A model generated the notes under the pieces. The model worked only from the letters and a program-made list of their open reading frames with translations, was not told the origin of the DNA and made no database searches. This document shows, one piece after another, positions 34,376-43,231 of a DNA stretch of 64,000 nt (positions within the stretch are counted from its first letter, which is position 1; the number at the start of each line of letters is the position of its first letter). Source of the stretch: Pseudomonas sp. Teo4. GTDB taxonomy: Bacteria; Pseudomonadota; Gammaproteobacteria; Pseudomonadales; Pseudomonadaceae. The DNA is taken from the NCBI RefSeq assembly GCF_034387475.1, contig NZ_JAXCIL010000001.1, positions 2,604,001 through 2,668,000 of the forward strand, written 5' to 3'. Both the position numbers and the translations under genes were made by a program.

Positions 34376-34409
34376 GTTAACATATTAATTATAACGTTAA
34401 CACATTAAC
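34376..34409. promoter_or_regulatory. GTTAAC repeat array upstream of hpaG1 (candidate HpaR operator)
   Basis: Two GTTAAC hexamers at 34376-34381 and 34396-34401, exactly 20 bp apart (two helical turns), with ATATTAATTATAAC between them and a further ATTAAC at 34404-34409. The whole stretch stands out as AT-rich in a GC-rich context. Inference: the HpaR operator and promoter of the hpaG1-I operon. A related ATTAAT-rich stretch lies in front of hpaR copy 2. Confidence 0.55.
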
Positions 34410-34453
34410 AATCTAGGCGGACGACCTCCGCCCTGCACTGCCTGGAGAAAAGC

Positions 34454-35113
34454 ATGAGCCATGCCCTGCATGACGTTGCGACCGGCACCCTGTTCGGCGT
34501 TGCGCTGAACTATCAGGGTCTGCTGCAACAGCACCTGGCGGCGTTCCACGAAGCGCCCTACAAGCAACCACCCGTCAAGCCGGTGCTGTTCGTCAAGACC
34601 CCCAACACCCGCAACGTTCATGAGGGCAACGTGGTGTTCCCGGGCGGTGTCGAGCGCCTGCAGCCCGGCCCGGCCCTGGGCGTGGTCATCGGCAAGGATG
34701 CCAGCCGGGTCAGCGAGGAAAACGCGCTGGACTACGTGGCCGGCTACACCATCGTCAACGAGGTCAGCCTGCCCGAGGACAGCTACTACCGCCCCGCCGT
34801 CAAGGCCAAGTGCCGCGATGGCTTCTGCCCGGTCGGCCCCGCACTGGTGCCGGCCGCCCAAGTCGCCAACCCGGACGCACTGGGCCTGCGGCTGTGGGTA
34901 AACGGTGAGTTGCGCCAGCAGAACAACACCGCCAACTGCGTGCGCTCGGTCGCCCGGCTGATCGCCGAAATCAGCGAATTCATGACCCTACACGCCGGCG
35001 ACATCCTGATTACCGGCACCCCCGAAGGCCGTGTCGATGTAAAGCCAGGTGATCGCGTCGACATCGAGATCGACGGCCTGGGCAAGCTGACCAACCACAT
35101 CGTCGCCGAATGA
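34454..35113 (+). CDS. hpaG1: HpaG1, N-terminal-half subunit of the HpaG isomerase/decarboxylase
   Basis: 219 residues, one FAH domain. Seen: TLFGVALNYQGLLQ, PVLFVKTPNTRN, PGPALGVVIGKDASRV (metal Glu position replaced by other residues) and LHAGDILITGTPEGRVDVKP. In E. coli, HpaG is a single protein of two FAH halves; here the halves are separate genes. The pair decarboxylates 5-oxopent-3-ene-1,2,5-tricarboxylate and isomerises the product to 2-oxohept-3-enedioate. First gene of the hpa operon, with CTGGAGAAAAGC before the ATG. Confidence 0.92.
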   Translation: MSHALHDVATGTLFGVALNYQGLLQQHLAAFHEAPYKQPPVKPVLFVKTPNTRNVHEGNVVFPGGVERLQPGPALGVVIGKDASRVSEENALDYVAGYTIVNEVSLPEDSYYRPAVKAKCRDGFCPVGPALVPAAQVANPDALGLRLWVNGELRQQNNTANCVRSVARLIAEISEFMTLHAGDILITGTPEGRVDVKPGDRVDIEIDGLGKLTNHIVAE

Positions 35114-35124
35114 GGAACGCTACT

Positions 35125-35889
35125 GTGAAACACGCCCGTATCCAGTTCGACGGCCAGACTCATCAGGTTACCGTCGAAGACGACCACCTGCGCCTGGCCG
35201 ACGGCCGCCTGGTCCATGAAGACCAGGTGACCTGGCTGCCACCGGCCACCGGCAGCATGTTCGCCCTGGGCCTGAACTACGCCGACCACGCCGCCGAGCT
35301 GGCCTTCACGCCGCCCACCGAACCCCTGGCGTTCATCAAGTCGCCCGGCACCTACACCGGCCACAAGCAGGTCACCTGGCGCCCGGACAACGTCAAGTAC
35401 ATGCACTACGAGTGCGAACTGGTGGCGGTGATCGGCAAGCCCGCGCGCAACGTCAAGCGCGAAGACGCGCTGCAATACCTGGCCGGCTACACCGTGTGCA
35501 ACGACTACGCCATCCGCGACTACCTGGAAAACTACTACCGCCCCAACCTGCGGGTGAAGAACCGCGACGCCACCACCCCGGTCGGCCCGTGGATCGTCGA
35601 TGCCGCCGAGGTCCCCGACCCGTCCAACCTGAAGCTGCGCACCTGGATCAACGGTGAGCTGAAGCAGGAAGGCACCACCGCGGACATGATCTTCGACATC
35701 CCGTTCCTCATCGAATACTTCTCCAGCTTCATGACCCTGCAGCCGGGCGACATGATCGCCACCGGCACGCCTGAGGGCCTGGCCGATGTGGTGCCGGGCG
35801 ATGAAGTGGTGGTGGAAGTGGAAGGCGTCGGTCGCCTGGTCAACCGTATCGTCAGCGAAGCTGACTTCTTCAAGAACAACAAGGCGTGA
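35125..35889 (+). CDS. hpaG2: HpaG2, C-terminal-half subunit of the HpaG isomerase/decarboxylase
   Basis: 254 residues from the GTG at 35125, which has GAGGAA eight bases upstream; an ATG at 35110 overlaps the hpaG1 stop but leaves no room for a ribosome site. The FAH domain contains GLNYADHAAELAF, FIKSPGTYTG, the metal-binding YECELVAVIGKPARNV (Glu) and GDMIATGTPEGLADVVPGDE. It works with HpaG1 in the OPET decarboxylase/HHDD isomerase step. It is followed almost directly by hpaE. Confidence 0.92.
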   Translation: MKHARIQFDGQTHQVTVEDDHLRLADGRLVHEDQVTWLPPATGSMFALGLNYADHAAELAFTPPTEPLAFIKSPGTYTGHKQVTWRPDNVKYMHYECELVAVIGKPARNVKREDALQYLAGYTVCNDYAIRDYLENYYRPNLRVKNRDATTPVGPWIVDAAEVPDPSNLKLRTWINGELKQEGTTADMIFDIPFLIEYFSSFMTLQPGDMIATGTPEGLADVVPGDEVVVEVEGVGRLVNRIVSEADFFKNNKA

Positions 35890-35894
35890 GCGAG

Positions 35895-37355
35895 ATGATC
35901 AAGCACTGGATCAACGGCCGTGAGGTCGAAAGCAAAGACACCTTCGTCAACTACAACCCGGCCACCGGCGACGCCATTGGCGAAGTCGCCAGCGGCGGTG
36001 CCGAGGAAGTGGCCCAGGCCGTTGCCGCGGCCAAGGAAGCCTTCCCGAAATGGGCCAACACCCCGGCCAAGGAACGTGCCCGCCTGATGCGCAAGCTGGG
36101 TGAGCTGATCGACCAGAACGTGCCAAAGCTGGCCGAGCTGGAAACCCTCGACACCGGCCTGCCGATCCACCAGACCCGCAACGTGCTGATCCCGCGTGCT
36201 TCGCACAACTTCGAGTTCTTCGCCGAAGTCTGCACGCGCATGGACGGCCACACCTACCCGGTCGACGACCAGATGCTCAACTACACCCTGTACCAGCCGG
36301 TGGGTGTGTGTGGCCTGGTGTCGCCGTGGAACGTCCCGTTCATGACCGCTACCTGGAAGACCGCTCCGTGCCTGGCCCTGGGCAACACCGCGGTGCTGAA
36401 GATGAGCGAACTGTCGCCATTGACCGCCAACGAGCTGGGCCGCCTGGCCGTTGAGGCCGGCATTCCCAACGGCGTGCTCAACGTGATCCAGGGCTACGGC
36501 GCCACCGCCGGCGACGCACTGGTTCGTCACCCGGATGTGCGTGCGATCTCCTTTACCGGCGGCACCGCCACCGGCAAGAAAATCATGCAGACCGCGGGCC
36601 TGAAAAAGTACTCCATGGAGCTGGGCGGCAAGTCGCCGGTGCTGATCTTCGAAGACGCCGACCTGGAGCGCGCCCTGGATGCGGCGCTGTTCACCATCTT
36701 CTCGCTCAACGGCGAGCGCTGCACCGCCGGCAGCCGCATCTTCATCCAGGAAAGCGTGTACCCGCAGTTCGTCGCCGAATTCGCCGCCCGCGCCAAACGC
36801 CTGATCGTCGGTGACCCGACCGACCCGAAAACCCAGGTCGGCTCGATGATCACCCAGCAGCACTACGACAAGGTCACCGGCTACATCCGCATCGGCATCG
36901 AGGAAGGCGCACGCCTGGTGGCGGGCGGCCTGGAACGCCCGGCCAACCTGCCGGCGCATTTGTCCAAAGGCCAGTTCATCCAGCCGACCGTGTTCGCCGA
37001 TGTGAACAACAGCATGCGCATCGCCCAGGAAGAAATCTTCGGCCCGGTGGTCTGCCTGATTCCGTTCAAGGACGAAGCCGAAGCGCTGCGCCTGGCCAAC
37101 GATACCGAGTACGGCCTGGCCTCGTACATCTGGACCCAGGACATCGGCAAGGCTCATCGCCTGGCGCGCGGTATCGAAGCGGGCATGGTATTCATCAACA
37201 GTCAGAACGTGCGCGACCTGCGTCAACCGTTCGGTGGCGTGAAAGGCTCGGGCACCGGCCGCGAAGGCGGGCAGTACAGCTTCGAAGTGTTCGCCGAGAT
37301 CAAGAACGTCTGTATCTCGATGGGCAGCCACCACATCCCTCGCTGGGGGGTGTAA
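35895..37355 (+). CDS. hpaE: 5-carboxymethyl-2-hydroxymuconate semialdehyde dehydrogenase
   Basis: 486 residues. Alignment from memory with E. coli HpaE (488) is very close over the whole length (for example SHNFEFFAEVC, VSPWNVPFMTATWK, GGTATGKKIM). ALDH motifs: Glu in MELGGKSPVLIF and the catalytic Cys in NGERCTAGSRIFIQ. It oxidises the ring-cleavage semialdehyde to the tricarboxylate with NAD. The ATG at 35895 is taken; a GTG at 35886 overlapping the hpaG2 stop would add three residues. Confidence 0.96.
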   Translation: MIKHWINGREVESKDTFVNYNPATGDAIGEVASGGAEEVAQAVAAAKEAFPKWANTPAKERARLMRKLGELIDQNVPKLAELETLDTGLPIHQTRNVLIPRASHNFEFFAEVCTRMDGHTYPVDDQMLNYTLYQPVGVCGLVSPWNVPFMTATWKTAPCLALGNTAVLKMSELSPLTANELGRLAVEAGIPNGVLNVIQGYGATAGDALVRHPDVRAISFTGGTATGKKIMQTAGLKKYSMELGGKSPVLIFEDADLERALDAALFTIFSLNGERCTAGSRIFIQESVYPQFVAEFAARAKRLIVGDPTDPKTQVGSMITQQHYDKVTGYIRIGIEEGARLVAGGLERPANLPAHLSKGQFIQPTVFADVNNSMRIAQEEIFGPVVCLIPFKDEAEALRLANDTEYGLASYIWTQDIGKAHRLARGIEAGMVFINSQNVRDLRQPFGGVKGSGTGREGGQYSFEVFAEIKNVCISMGSHHIPRWGV

Positions 37356-37445
37356 ACCTTCGTTCAGCGGGTCGGCGCCCCAGGCCTCTCTGACGGATAG
37401 CCTGGGCACCGGCCCGATGGCCTCACAACAATAAGGAGCTTCATC

Positions 37446-38369
37446 ATGGGCAAGCTGGCACTTGCAGCCAAGATCACTCATGTTCCCTCCATGTACCTGT
37501 CCGAACTGCCCGGACCGCGCCAAGGCTTTCGCCAGGCGGCCATCGACGGCCACTACGAAATCAGCCGCCGTTGCCGTGAGCTGGGCGTGGACACCATCGT
37601 GGTGTTCGACACCCACTGGCTGGTCAACGCCAATTACCACGTGTTGTGCGCCCCCCACTTCGAGGGCGTCTACACCAGTAACGAGCTGCCGCATTTCATC
37701 AGCAACATGCCATACGCCTTCCCCGGCAACACCGAGCTTGGCCTGCTGCTGGCAGAGGAATGCAACCGCTTCAATGTCGAGACCATGGCGCACCACGCCA
37801 CCACCCTCGGCCCTGAGTACGGCACCCTGGTGCCGATGCGCTACATGAACCAGGACCAGCACTTCAAGGTGGTCTCGGTCTCGGCGCTGTGCACCTCCCA
37901 TTACCTGGCCGACAGCGCCCGCCTCGGCTGGGCCATGCGCAAGGCTATCGAGGACCATTACGACGGCACCGTGGCGTTCCTGGCCAGCGGCTCGCTGTCA
38001 CACCGTTTTGCCCAGAACGGGCAGGCACCTGAGTTCGCCACCAAGGTCTGGAGCCCGTTCCTGGAAACGCTGGACAACCGTGTGGTGGCGATGTGGGAAA
38101 ACGCCGAGTGGGAAGCCTTCTGCGGGATGCTTCCGGAGTACGCCGCCAAAGGCCACGGCGAGGGTTTCATGCACGACACCGCCATGCTGCTCGGTGCGCT
38201 GGGCTGGTCGAACTACGACGGCAAGGCCGAGGTGGTGACGCCTTACTTCGGCTCGTCGGGCACCGGCCAGATCAATGCGATCTTCCCGGTCACCCCGCAG
38301 GATGGCAGCGCCATTCCCCCGGCTCAGGCAGCCAACCCGGCAGCGGTCGCTTCCACCAGCCGCCTGTGA
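37446..38369 (+). CDS. hpaD: homoprotocatechuate (3,4-dihydroxyphenylacetate) 2,3-dioxygenase
   Basis: 307 residues; begins MGKLALAAKITHVPSMYLSE, essentially identical to E. coli HpaD. It is of the class III, LigB-like extradiol type: VFDTHWLVN and YTSNELPHFI are family segments, with HHATTLGPEYGTLVPMRY following. It opens the ring of homoprotocatechuate between carbons 2 and 3 with ferrous iron and oxygen. It has about 24 extra C-terminal residues (Pro/Ala/Ser-rich tail) relative to the E. coli protein. ATG preceded by AAGGAG. The 90 bp before it contain no other feature. Confidence 0.95.
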   Translation: MGKLALAAKITHVPSMYLSELPGPRQGFRQAAIDGHYEISRRCRELGVDTIVVFDTHWLVNANYHVLCAPHFEGVYTSNELPHFISNMPYAFPGNTELGLLLAEECNRFNVETMAHHATTLGPEYGTLVPMRYMNQDQHFKVVSVSALCTSHYLADSARLGWAMRKAIEDHYDGTVAFLASGSLSHRFAQNGQAPEFATKVWSPFLETLDNRVVAMWENAEWEAFCGMLPEYAAKGHGEGFMHDTAMLLGALGWSNYDGKAEVVTPYFGSSGTGQINAIFPVTPQDGSAIPPAQAANPAAVASTSRL

Positions 38370-38430
38370 CTTCCCTTGCGTCTGGTCGCACCGTGCGGGC
38401 GATCAGACCCCTTACCCGAGGATGCGCCAG

Positions 38431-38841
38431 ATGCCCCACCTGGTTCTGCTCTACACACCCGACCTGGAAACCGACGCTGATATTCCAAGCCTGTGTCGCG
38501 CCCTGGCCGACACCATGCTCGAACAGCGCGATCAGGCCGGCAAAGCGGTCTTTCCCACCGGTGGCACCCGCGTGCTGGCCTACCCGGCGGCGCATTGCGC
38601 GGTGGCCGACGGCAAAGGCCCGTACGGTTTCCTGTACGCCAACCTGCGCATGGGCAGCGGCCGCTCCGAACAGGTGCACAAAGCCGTCGGCGACAGTCTT
38701 CTGCAGGTGCTGAAACGCCACCTGGACGCGCTGCTGCAGCAACGCCCGATCGGTATCACCGTGCAGATCGACGAAAGCCAGGCGCAGGTCTACGACGCCA
38801 AGCACAGCAGCTTGCACCCGCTGTTCAACCGGCCGGCCTGA
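38431..38841 (+). CDS. hpaF: 5-carboxymethyl-2-hydroxymuconate isomerase
   Basis: 136 residues from the ATG at 38431 (CGAGG upstream; an ATG at 38422 would leave no spacing). The N-terminal proline that acts as the catalytic base follows the Met directly (M-P-HLVLLYTPDLE), which supports this start. YGFLYANLRMGSGRS and VTVQIDESQAQVYDAKHSS match HpaF. The tautomerase-fold enzyme isomerises CHM in the meta pathway. Its genomic place between hpaD and hpaX is usual. Confidence 0.93.
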   Translation: MPHLVLLYTPDLETDADIPSLCRALADTMLEQRDQAGKAVFPTGGTRVLAYPAAHCAVADGKGPYGFLYANLRMGSGRSEQVHKAVGDSLLQVLKRHLDALLQQRPIGITVQIDESQAQVYDAKHSSLHPLFNRPA

Positions 38842-38887
38842 CGCCGGCAACGGCCCGTTCGCCTCATTCCACAACAAGTACAAGAAT

Positions 38888-40195
38888 ATGAGCACTCTAG
38901 AGCATGCCTCGCAAAACCCGGCGCACGCCGAGCTGATCGACAGCACCCACCGCACCGTCACCTGGCGGCTGATGCCGCTGTTGCTGGTGTGCTACCTGTT
39001 CGCCCACCTGGACCGCATCAACATCGGCTTCGCCAAGATGCAGATGAGCCAGGACCTGCACCTGTCCGACACGGTGTACGGATTGGGTGCCGGGCTGTTC
39101 TTCATTGCCTATGCCCTGTTCGGCGTGCCGAGCAACCTGATGCTCGACCGCCTGGGGCCACGGCGCTGGATCGCGACCCTGATGGTGGTGTGGGGCGCAC
39201 TGTCGACCAGCATGCTGCTGGTGGAGAGCAGCAGCGCGTTCTATCTGCTGCGCTTTCTGCTGGGCGCTGCCGAAGCCGGTTTCTTCCCGGGCATTCTGGT
39301 CTACCTCAACCGTTGGTATCCGGCTGGCCGCCGTGCCCAGATCACCGCATTGTTCGCCATCGCCGTGCCGCTGGCCGGGGTGATTGGCGGCCCCGTGTCC
39401 GGCGCCATCCTGACCTTCATGCACGACGCGGCGGGGCTGCGGGGCTGGCAATGGATGTTCCTGCTCGAAGGCGCACCAGTGATGCTGCTTGGCCTGTTGG
39501 TGCTGGCCAGCCTGCCGGAACACTTCGAGCGTGTGCACTGGCTCGATGAACCCCAGAAGGCGGCCCTGCGCGCCCAGTTCGGGCAGGAGGAACAGCGCAA
39601 GTCGGTGACGTCCTTTTCCGCCATTCTCACCAGCCCTGCCGTGTGGTTGCTGGTGACGGTGTACTGCGCGGTCATGCTGGCAGTGAACACTTTGGCGTTC
39701 TGGATGCCCAGCCTGATTCACGCCGCTGGCATCGGCAGCGATGCCAGTGTCGGTCTGCTCAGTGCCCTGCCCTACCTGGCCGGCTGCGTGTTCATGCTGG
39801 CCTGCGGGCGCTCGTCCGACCGCCATCGCGAACGCCGCTGGCACCTCAGTGTTCCCCTGCTGATGGCGGCCGCCGGTATCGCGATCACCGGCCTTGCGCC
39901 GCAGCAACCACTGCCGGTACTGGCCGGCCTGGTGCTGGCCGGAATGGGCGCCAGCGCAGCCTTGCCGATGTTCTGGCAACTGCCACCGGCCTTTCTCAAT
40001 GACCGCACCCAGGCGGCCGGCATCGCCCTGATCAGCTCGCTGGGCAGCATTGCTTCATTCGCCGCGCCGTACTTCATCGGCTGGGTGCGCGACACCACGC
40101 AAAGCGCCAGCCTCGCACTGTTCGTGCTGGCGGTCTTCATCACCCTCGGCGGCTTGCTGGTGCTGCGCACCCAGGCCGCCATCGTCAACCCATGA
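38888..40195 (+). CDS. hpaX: 4-hydroxyphenylacetate permease HpaX (MFS)
   Basis: 435 residues with 12 membrane segments. TM1 carries [20 protein letters not shown], the ACS-family D-R-x-N-I-G motif, as in HpaX, and motif A is [21 protein letters not shown] cytoplasmic loop after TM6 ([20 protein letters not shown]) is typical. It takes up 4-hydroxyphenylacetate and related acids with protons. Its stop lies 17 bases before hpaH. Confidence 0.9.
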   Translation: MSTLEHASQNPAHAELIDSTHRTVTWRLMPLLLVCYLFAHLDRINIGFAKMQMSQDLHLSDTVYGLGAGLFFIAYALFGVPSNLMLDRLGPRRWIATLMVVWGALSTSMLLVESSSAFYLLRFLLGAAEAGFFPGILVYLNRWYPAGRRAQITALFAIAVPLAGVIGGPVSGAILTFMHDAAGLRGWQWMFLLEGAPVMLLGLLVLASLPEHFERVHWLDEPQKAALRAQFGQEEQRKSVTSFSAILTSPAVWLLVTVYCAVMLAVNTLAFWMPSLIHAAGIGSDASVGLLSALPYLAGCVFMLACGRSSDRHRERRWHLSVPLLMAAAGIAITGLAPQQPLPVLAGLVLAGMGASAALPMFWQLPPAFLNDRTQAAGIALISSLGSIASFAAPYFIGWVRDTTQSASLALFVLAVFITLGGLLVLRTQAAIVNP

Positions 40196-40212
40196 ACTTC
40201 GAGATCATCCCC

Positions 40213-41016
40213 ATGCTTGATAACGCTTTCATCCAGCAAGCGGCCGAACGCCTCGACCAGGCCGAGCGCTCCCGCGAGCAGGTGCGCCAGTTTTCACTGG
40301 ACCACCCGTCGATCACCATTGACGACGCCTACGCCATCCAGCGTGCCTGGGTCGCGAAGAAAATCGCCTCCGGCCGCAAGCTGGTCGGCCACAAGATCGG
40401 CCTGACGTCCCGCGCCATGCAGGTGTCGTCGAACATCACCGAACCCGACTACGGCGCCCTGCTGGACGATATGCTGTTCGACGAGGGCACCGACATCCCC
40501 TTCGAGCGCTTCATCGTGCCGCGTGTCGAGGTCGAACTCGCGTTCATCCTTGGCAAGCCGTTGAAAGGCCCCAACGTCACCGTGTTCGACGTGCTGGAGG
40601 CCACCGAGTGGGTCATCCCTGCCTTGGAGATCATCGACGCACGTATTCAGCAGGTCGACCCGGTCACCCAGGCCACGCGCAAAGTGTTCGACACCATCTC
40701 CGACAACGCGGCCAATGCGGGTGTGGTCATGGGCGGCCGTGCCGTGCGCCCGACCGAAATCGACCTGCGCAAGGTGCCGGCGGTGCTGTACCGCAACGGT
40801 ATGATCGAGGAGTCCGGTGTCAGCGCCGCGGTGCTCAACCACCCCGCCAAAGGTGTCGCCTGGCTGGCCAACAAACTGGCCCCGTACGACGTCACCCTCG
40901 AGCCAGGCCAGATCATCCTAGGCGGCTCCTTCACCCGCCCGGTGGCGGCCAAGCCAGGCGACACCTTCCATGTCGACTACGACATGCTCGGTTCGATCGC
41001 CTGCCGTTTCGTTTGA
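40213..41016 (+). CDS. hpaH: 2-oxo-hept-4-ene-1,7-dioate hydratase
   Basis: 267 residues from the ATG at 40213, the exact length of E. coli HpaH; an ATG at 40192 overlapping the hpaX stop is in frame and would add seven. Family segments: [39 protein letters not shown] (metal-binding Glu residues), [18 protein letters not shown] and [13 protein letters not shown]. It hydrates the dienoate to 4-hydroxy-2-oxoheptanedioate, the substrate of HpaI. Confidence 0.95.
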   Translation: MLDNAFIQQAAERLDQAERSREQVRQFSLDHPSITIDDAYAIQRAWVAKKIASGRKLVGHKIGLTSRAMQVSSNITEPDYGALLDDMLFDEGTDIPFERFIVPRVEVELAFILGKPLKGPNVTVFDVLEATEWVIPALEIIDARIQQVDPVTQATRKVFDTISDNAANAGVVMGGRAVRPTEIDLRKVPAVLYRNGMIEESGVSAAVLNHPAKGVAWLANKLAPYDVTLEPGQIILGGSFTRPVAAKPGDTFHVDYDMLGSIACRFV

Positions 41017-41026
41017 GGAGTTGCCC

Positions 41027-41830
41027 ATGGACATGCCCATCAATAGCTTCAAGCAACGCCTGCGCAGTGGCCAGGCGCAAATTGGCCTGTGGCTTGGCCT
41101 GGCCGACGCCTATTGCGCAGAGCTGGCGGCCAACGCCGGCTTCGACTGGCTGCTGATCGACGGCGAACACGCCCCGAACGACCTGCGCGGCATGCTCGCG
41201 CAGTTGCAGGCCATTGCGCCGTACCCGAGCCAGCCAGTAATCCGCCCGGTCATCGGCGATACCGCGTTGATCAAGCAGGTGCTGGATATCGGCGCGCAGA
41301 CCCTGTTGGTACCCATGGTGGAAAGCGCCGAACAGGCGCGCCAGCTGGTCAAGGCCGTGCACTACCCACCCAAGGGCGTGCGCGGCGTGGGCAGCGCACT
41401 GGCGCGGGCATCGCGCTGGAACAGCATTCCTGGCTACCTCGACCAGGCCGATGAGCAGATGTGCCTGCTGGTGCAGATCGAGAACAAGGAAGGCCTGGCC
41501 AACCTGGATGAGATCGTCGCCGTCGAGGGTGTCGATGGCGTGTTCATCGGCCCGGCGGACCTGAGCGCGGCAATGGGCCACCGAGGCAACCCAGGGCATC
41601 CTGAGGTGCAAGCGGCGATCGAAGATGCGATCGTGCGTATCGCCAAGGCGGGCAAGGCCGCAGGCATTTTGAGTGCGGACGAGAAGCTGGCACGCCGTTA
41701 CATCGAGCTGGGCGCGGCGTTCGTGGCCGTTGGTGTCGATACCACCGTGCTGATGCGCGGGCTAAGGGATCTGGCAGGCAAATTCAAGGATACGCCAGCG
41801 TTCAGCAGTAGCGGTGGCGGGGTTTACTGA
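41027..41830 (+). CDS. hpaI: 4-hydroxy-2-oxoheptanedioate (HHED) aldolase
   Basis: 267 residues from ATG 41027, with GAGGAG seven bases before. Class II pyruvate aldolase of the HpcH/HpaI family: [33 protein letters not shown] (catalytic His/Asp), VMVES-like [29 protein letters not shown] and [13 protein letters not shown] (metal Asp). It cleaves HHED to pyruvate and succinate semialdehyde. Last gene of the plus-strand hpa operon; the large REP complex begins about 40 bp after its stop. Confidence 0.95.
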   Translation: MDMPINSFKQRLRSGQAQIGLWLGLADAYCAELAANAGFDWLLIDGEHAPNDLRGMLAQLQAIAPYPSQPVIRPVIGDTALIKQVLDIGAQTLLVPMVESAEQARQLVKAVHYPPKGVRGVGSALARASRWNSIPGYLDQADEQMCLLVQIENKEGLANLDEIVAVEGVDGVFIGPADLSAAMGHRGNPGHPEVQAAIEDAIVRIAKAGKAAGILSADEKLARRYIELGAAFVAVGVDTTVLMRGLRDLAGKFKDTPAFSSSGGGVY

Positions 41831-41873
41831 AGCAGATCTGTACTGGCCCAATCGCCGCGGTTCGTCGCCACGA

Positions 41874-42192
41874 CAAGCCGGCTCCTATCAAACAAAGGCT
41901 ATCTCATTGATTTGGTGAGATATCCGTGGGAGCTGGCGCCCCGACTGCGCCAGCTCCCACTGGGTAGCGGTGATTCCACAAATGTTTGCTGCGCGACAAC
42001 GCAGCCCAAGGGCTGGGTAATCTCTCATCTTTCATGGGAACTACGTGGGAGCTGGCGTAGCCTGCGATCAAGGGCGCAGCCCTTGCCTGGTCGTATATTG
42101 GGGCTGCTACGCAGCCATCGCAGGCTTCGCCAGCTCCCACGGATATCTCACCAAATCAATGAGATAGCCTTTGTTTGATAGGAGCCGGCTTG
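41874..42192. repeat. composite REP/BIME element with 65-nt perfect inverted arms
   Basis: The arms 41874-41938 and 42128-42192 are exact inverted copies (65/65 by eye); each runs from CAAGCCGGCTCCTATCAAAC to the REP core GTGGGAGCTGGCG. Between them are two more REP-core hairpins: one closed by CGCCAGCTCCCAC at about 41949-41960, and a longer one from GTGGGAGCTGGCGTAGCCTG (about 42045) to its partner near 42115-42140. The element fills most of the 381 bp between convergent hpaI and hpaC. It has no coding capacity and could end transcription from both sides. Confidence 0.9.
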
Positions 42193-42211
42193 CTGGCGAT
42201 TAGGCCAGTGG

Positions 42212-43156
42212 TCACATCCCGATAATCGTCTTCAACACCGTCTTGAAGGTGTCCAGTTGCTCATCGCTGAACTGGCCAAACACCTTGTCCTGCTGCTCCT
42301 TGGCAATGGTCCACAACGCTTCGGTCTCGTCGATGCCTTTGACCGACAGGCGCACGCGGCCCTCGTCGTCGGCAATCAAACCCTTGCGCTTGAGGTTGGC
42401 CACCGCCTCTTCGATCTCTCGGGCCGGCATCGCCACCTCACGCTGCAGATCGTTGAGGCTCAGCCCCGCATCGCTCTCCAGCACCATCAGCATGCGCGCT
42501 TCGCTGGTGCGCAAACCCGTGCACAACTGGCGCGGCTGGTAGTCGGCCTGATAGGCACGCAGCGCCTGGGTCATCAGGTAGTACAGGTTGTGTTGTAGGC
42601 GGCCCTGGAAGTGGCTGCTCGGCGGCTGCCCTTCCGCACGCTGGGTCATGCGGGTGTGAGGCAGCACCATGGAGTAGGCCCCTTGGTGATACAGCAGCGG
42701 CGAACGACCGAAATCATCGAAGGCCACTACCTTACCGACCAGAATCCAGTGGTCGCCACCATCGAGCTGCTGGAATTTCTCGCACTGGAACCGCGCCGAG
42801 CAGTCCTCGAACAACGGCGCACCGCCCGCGCCCGTCTGGTACTCGATGCCGGCAAAGCGATCTTCCTTGGGCCTGGCGAAGTTGTTCGACAGGTCGATCT
42901 GGTCGGCCGCCAGGATGTTCACGGCGAAGTGGGAGGCTTCCTCGAACACCTCATGGCTGGTGGAACGTTTGTCGATGCTCCACAGAATCAAAGCGGGGTC
43001 GAGCGACACCGAGTTGAAGCTGTTGGCGGTAACGCCCACCTTGCGACCACTGGGCCCGGCAGCAGTGACCACGGTGACGCCAGTGGCGAAATTGCCCAGG
43101 GCACGGCGGAAGGCGCGGGTATCGAAGCCTGGGGCGGATAGGTTTTCGTTGGACAT
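42212..43156 (-). CDS. hpaC: 4-hydroxyphenylacetate 3-hydroxylase reductase component, C1 type
   Basis: 314 residues, far longer than E. coli HpaC (170). Residues 1-165 are a flavin reductase domain (FRRALGNFATGVTVVTAAGP, VTANSFNSVSLDPALILWSI, GRSPLLYHQGAYS). Residues 190-314 are a MarR-like winged-helix domain (LRTSEARMLMVLESDAGLSL, then EEAVANLKRKGLIADDEGRV). This is the arrangement of the C1 reductase of Acinetobacter baumannii, where the C-terminal domain lets the substrate stimulate flavin reduction. It supplies reduced flavin to the oxygenase upstream. The start follows GGAGTCTTGC. Confidence 0.88.
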   Translation of the reverse strand: MSNENLSAPGFDTRAFRRALGNFATGVTVVTAAGPSGRKVGVTANSFNSVSLDPALILWSIDKRSTSHEVFEEASHFAVNILAADQIDLSNNFARPKEDRFAGIEYQTGAGGAPLFEDCSARFQCEKFQQLDGGDHWILVGKVVAFDDFGRSPLLYHQGAYSMVLPHTRMTQRAEGQPPSSHFQGRLQHNLYYLMTQALRAYQADYQPRQLCTGLRTSEARMLMVLESDAGLSLNDLQREVAMPAREIEEAVANLKRKGLIADDEGRVRLSVKGIDETEALWTIAKEQQDKVFGQFSDEQLDTFKTVLKTIIGM

Positions 43157-43231
43157 GCAAGACTCCCGGACAGGCCAAGGGCCTGCCCTGATTGTTGTTG
43201 TGGTTGTCGGGTGAGTCAGCCGGTCGGCTGC

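Noticed and set aside
35535..37958. An 807-codon open frame on the minus strand across the hpaG2-hpaE-hpaD region
   Set aside because: It lies antisense to three highly conserved hpa genes, and its translation is low-complexity (His/Gln/Gly/Ala-rich) as expected from the complement of GC-rich codons.
41836..42200. CRISPR-like array because of repeated CTGGCG/CGCCAG units
   Set aside because: The units are inverted REP hairpins with unequal spacing, not direct repeats with constant spacers, and no cas gene is nearby.
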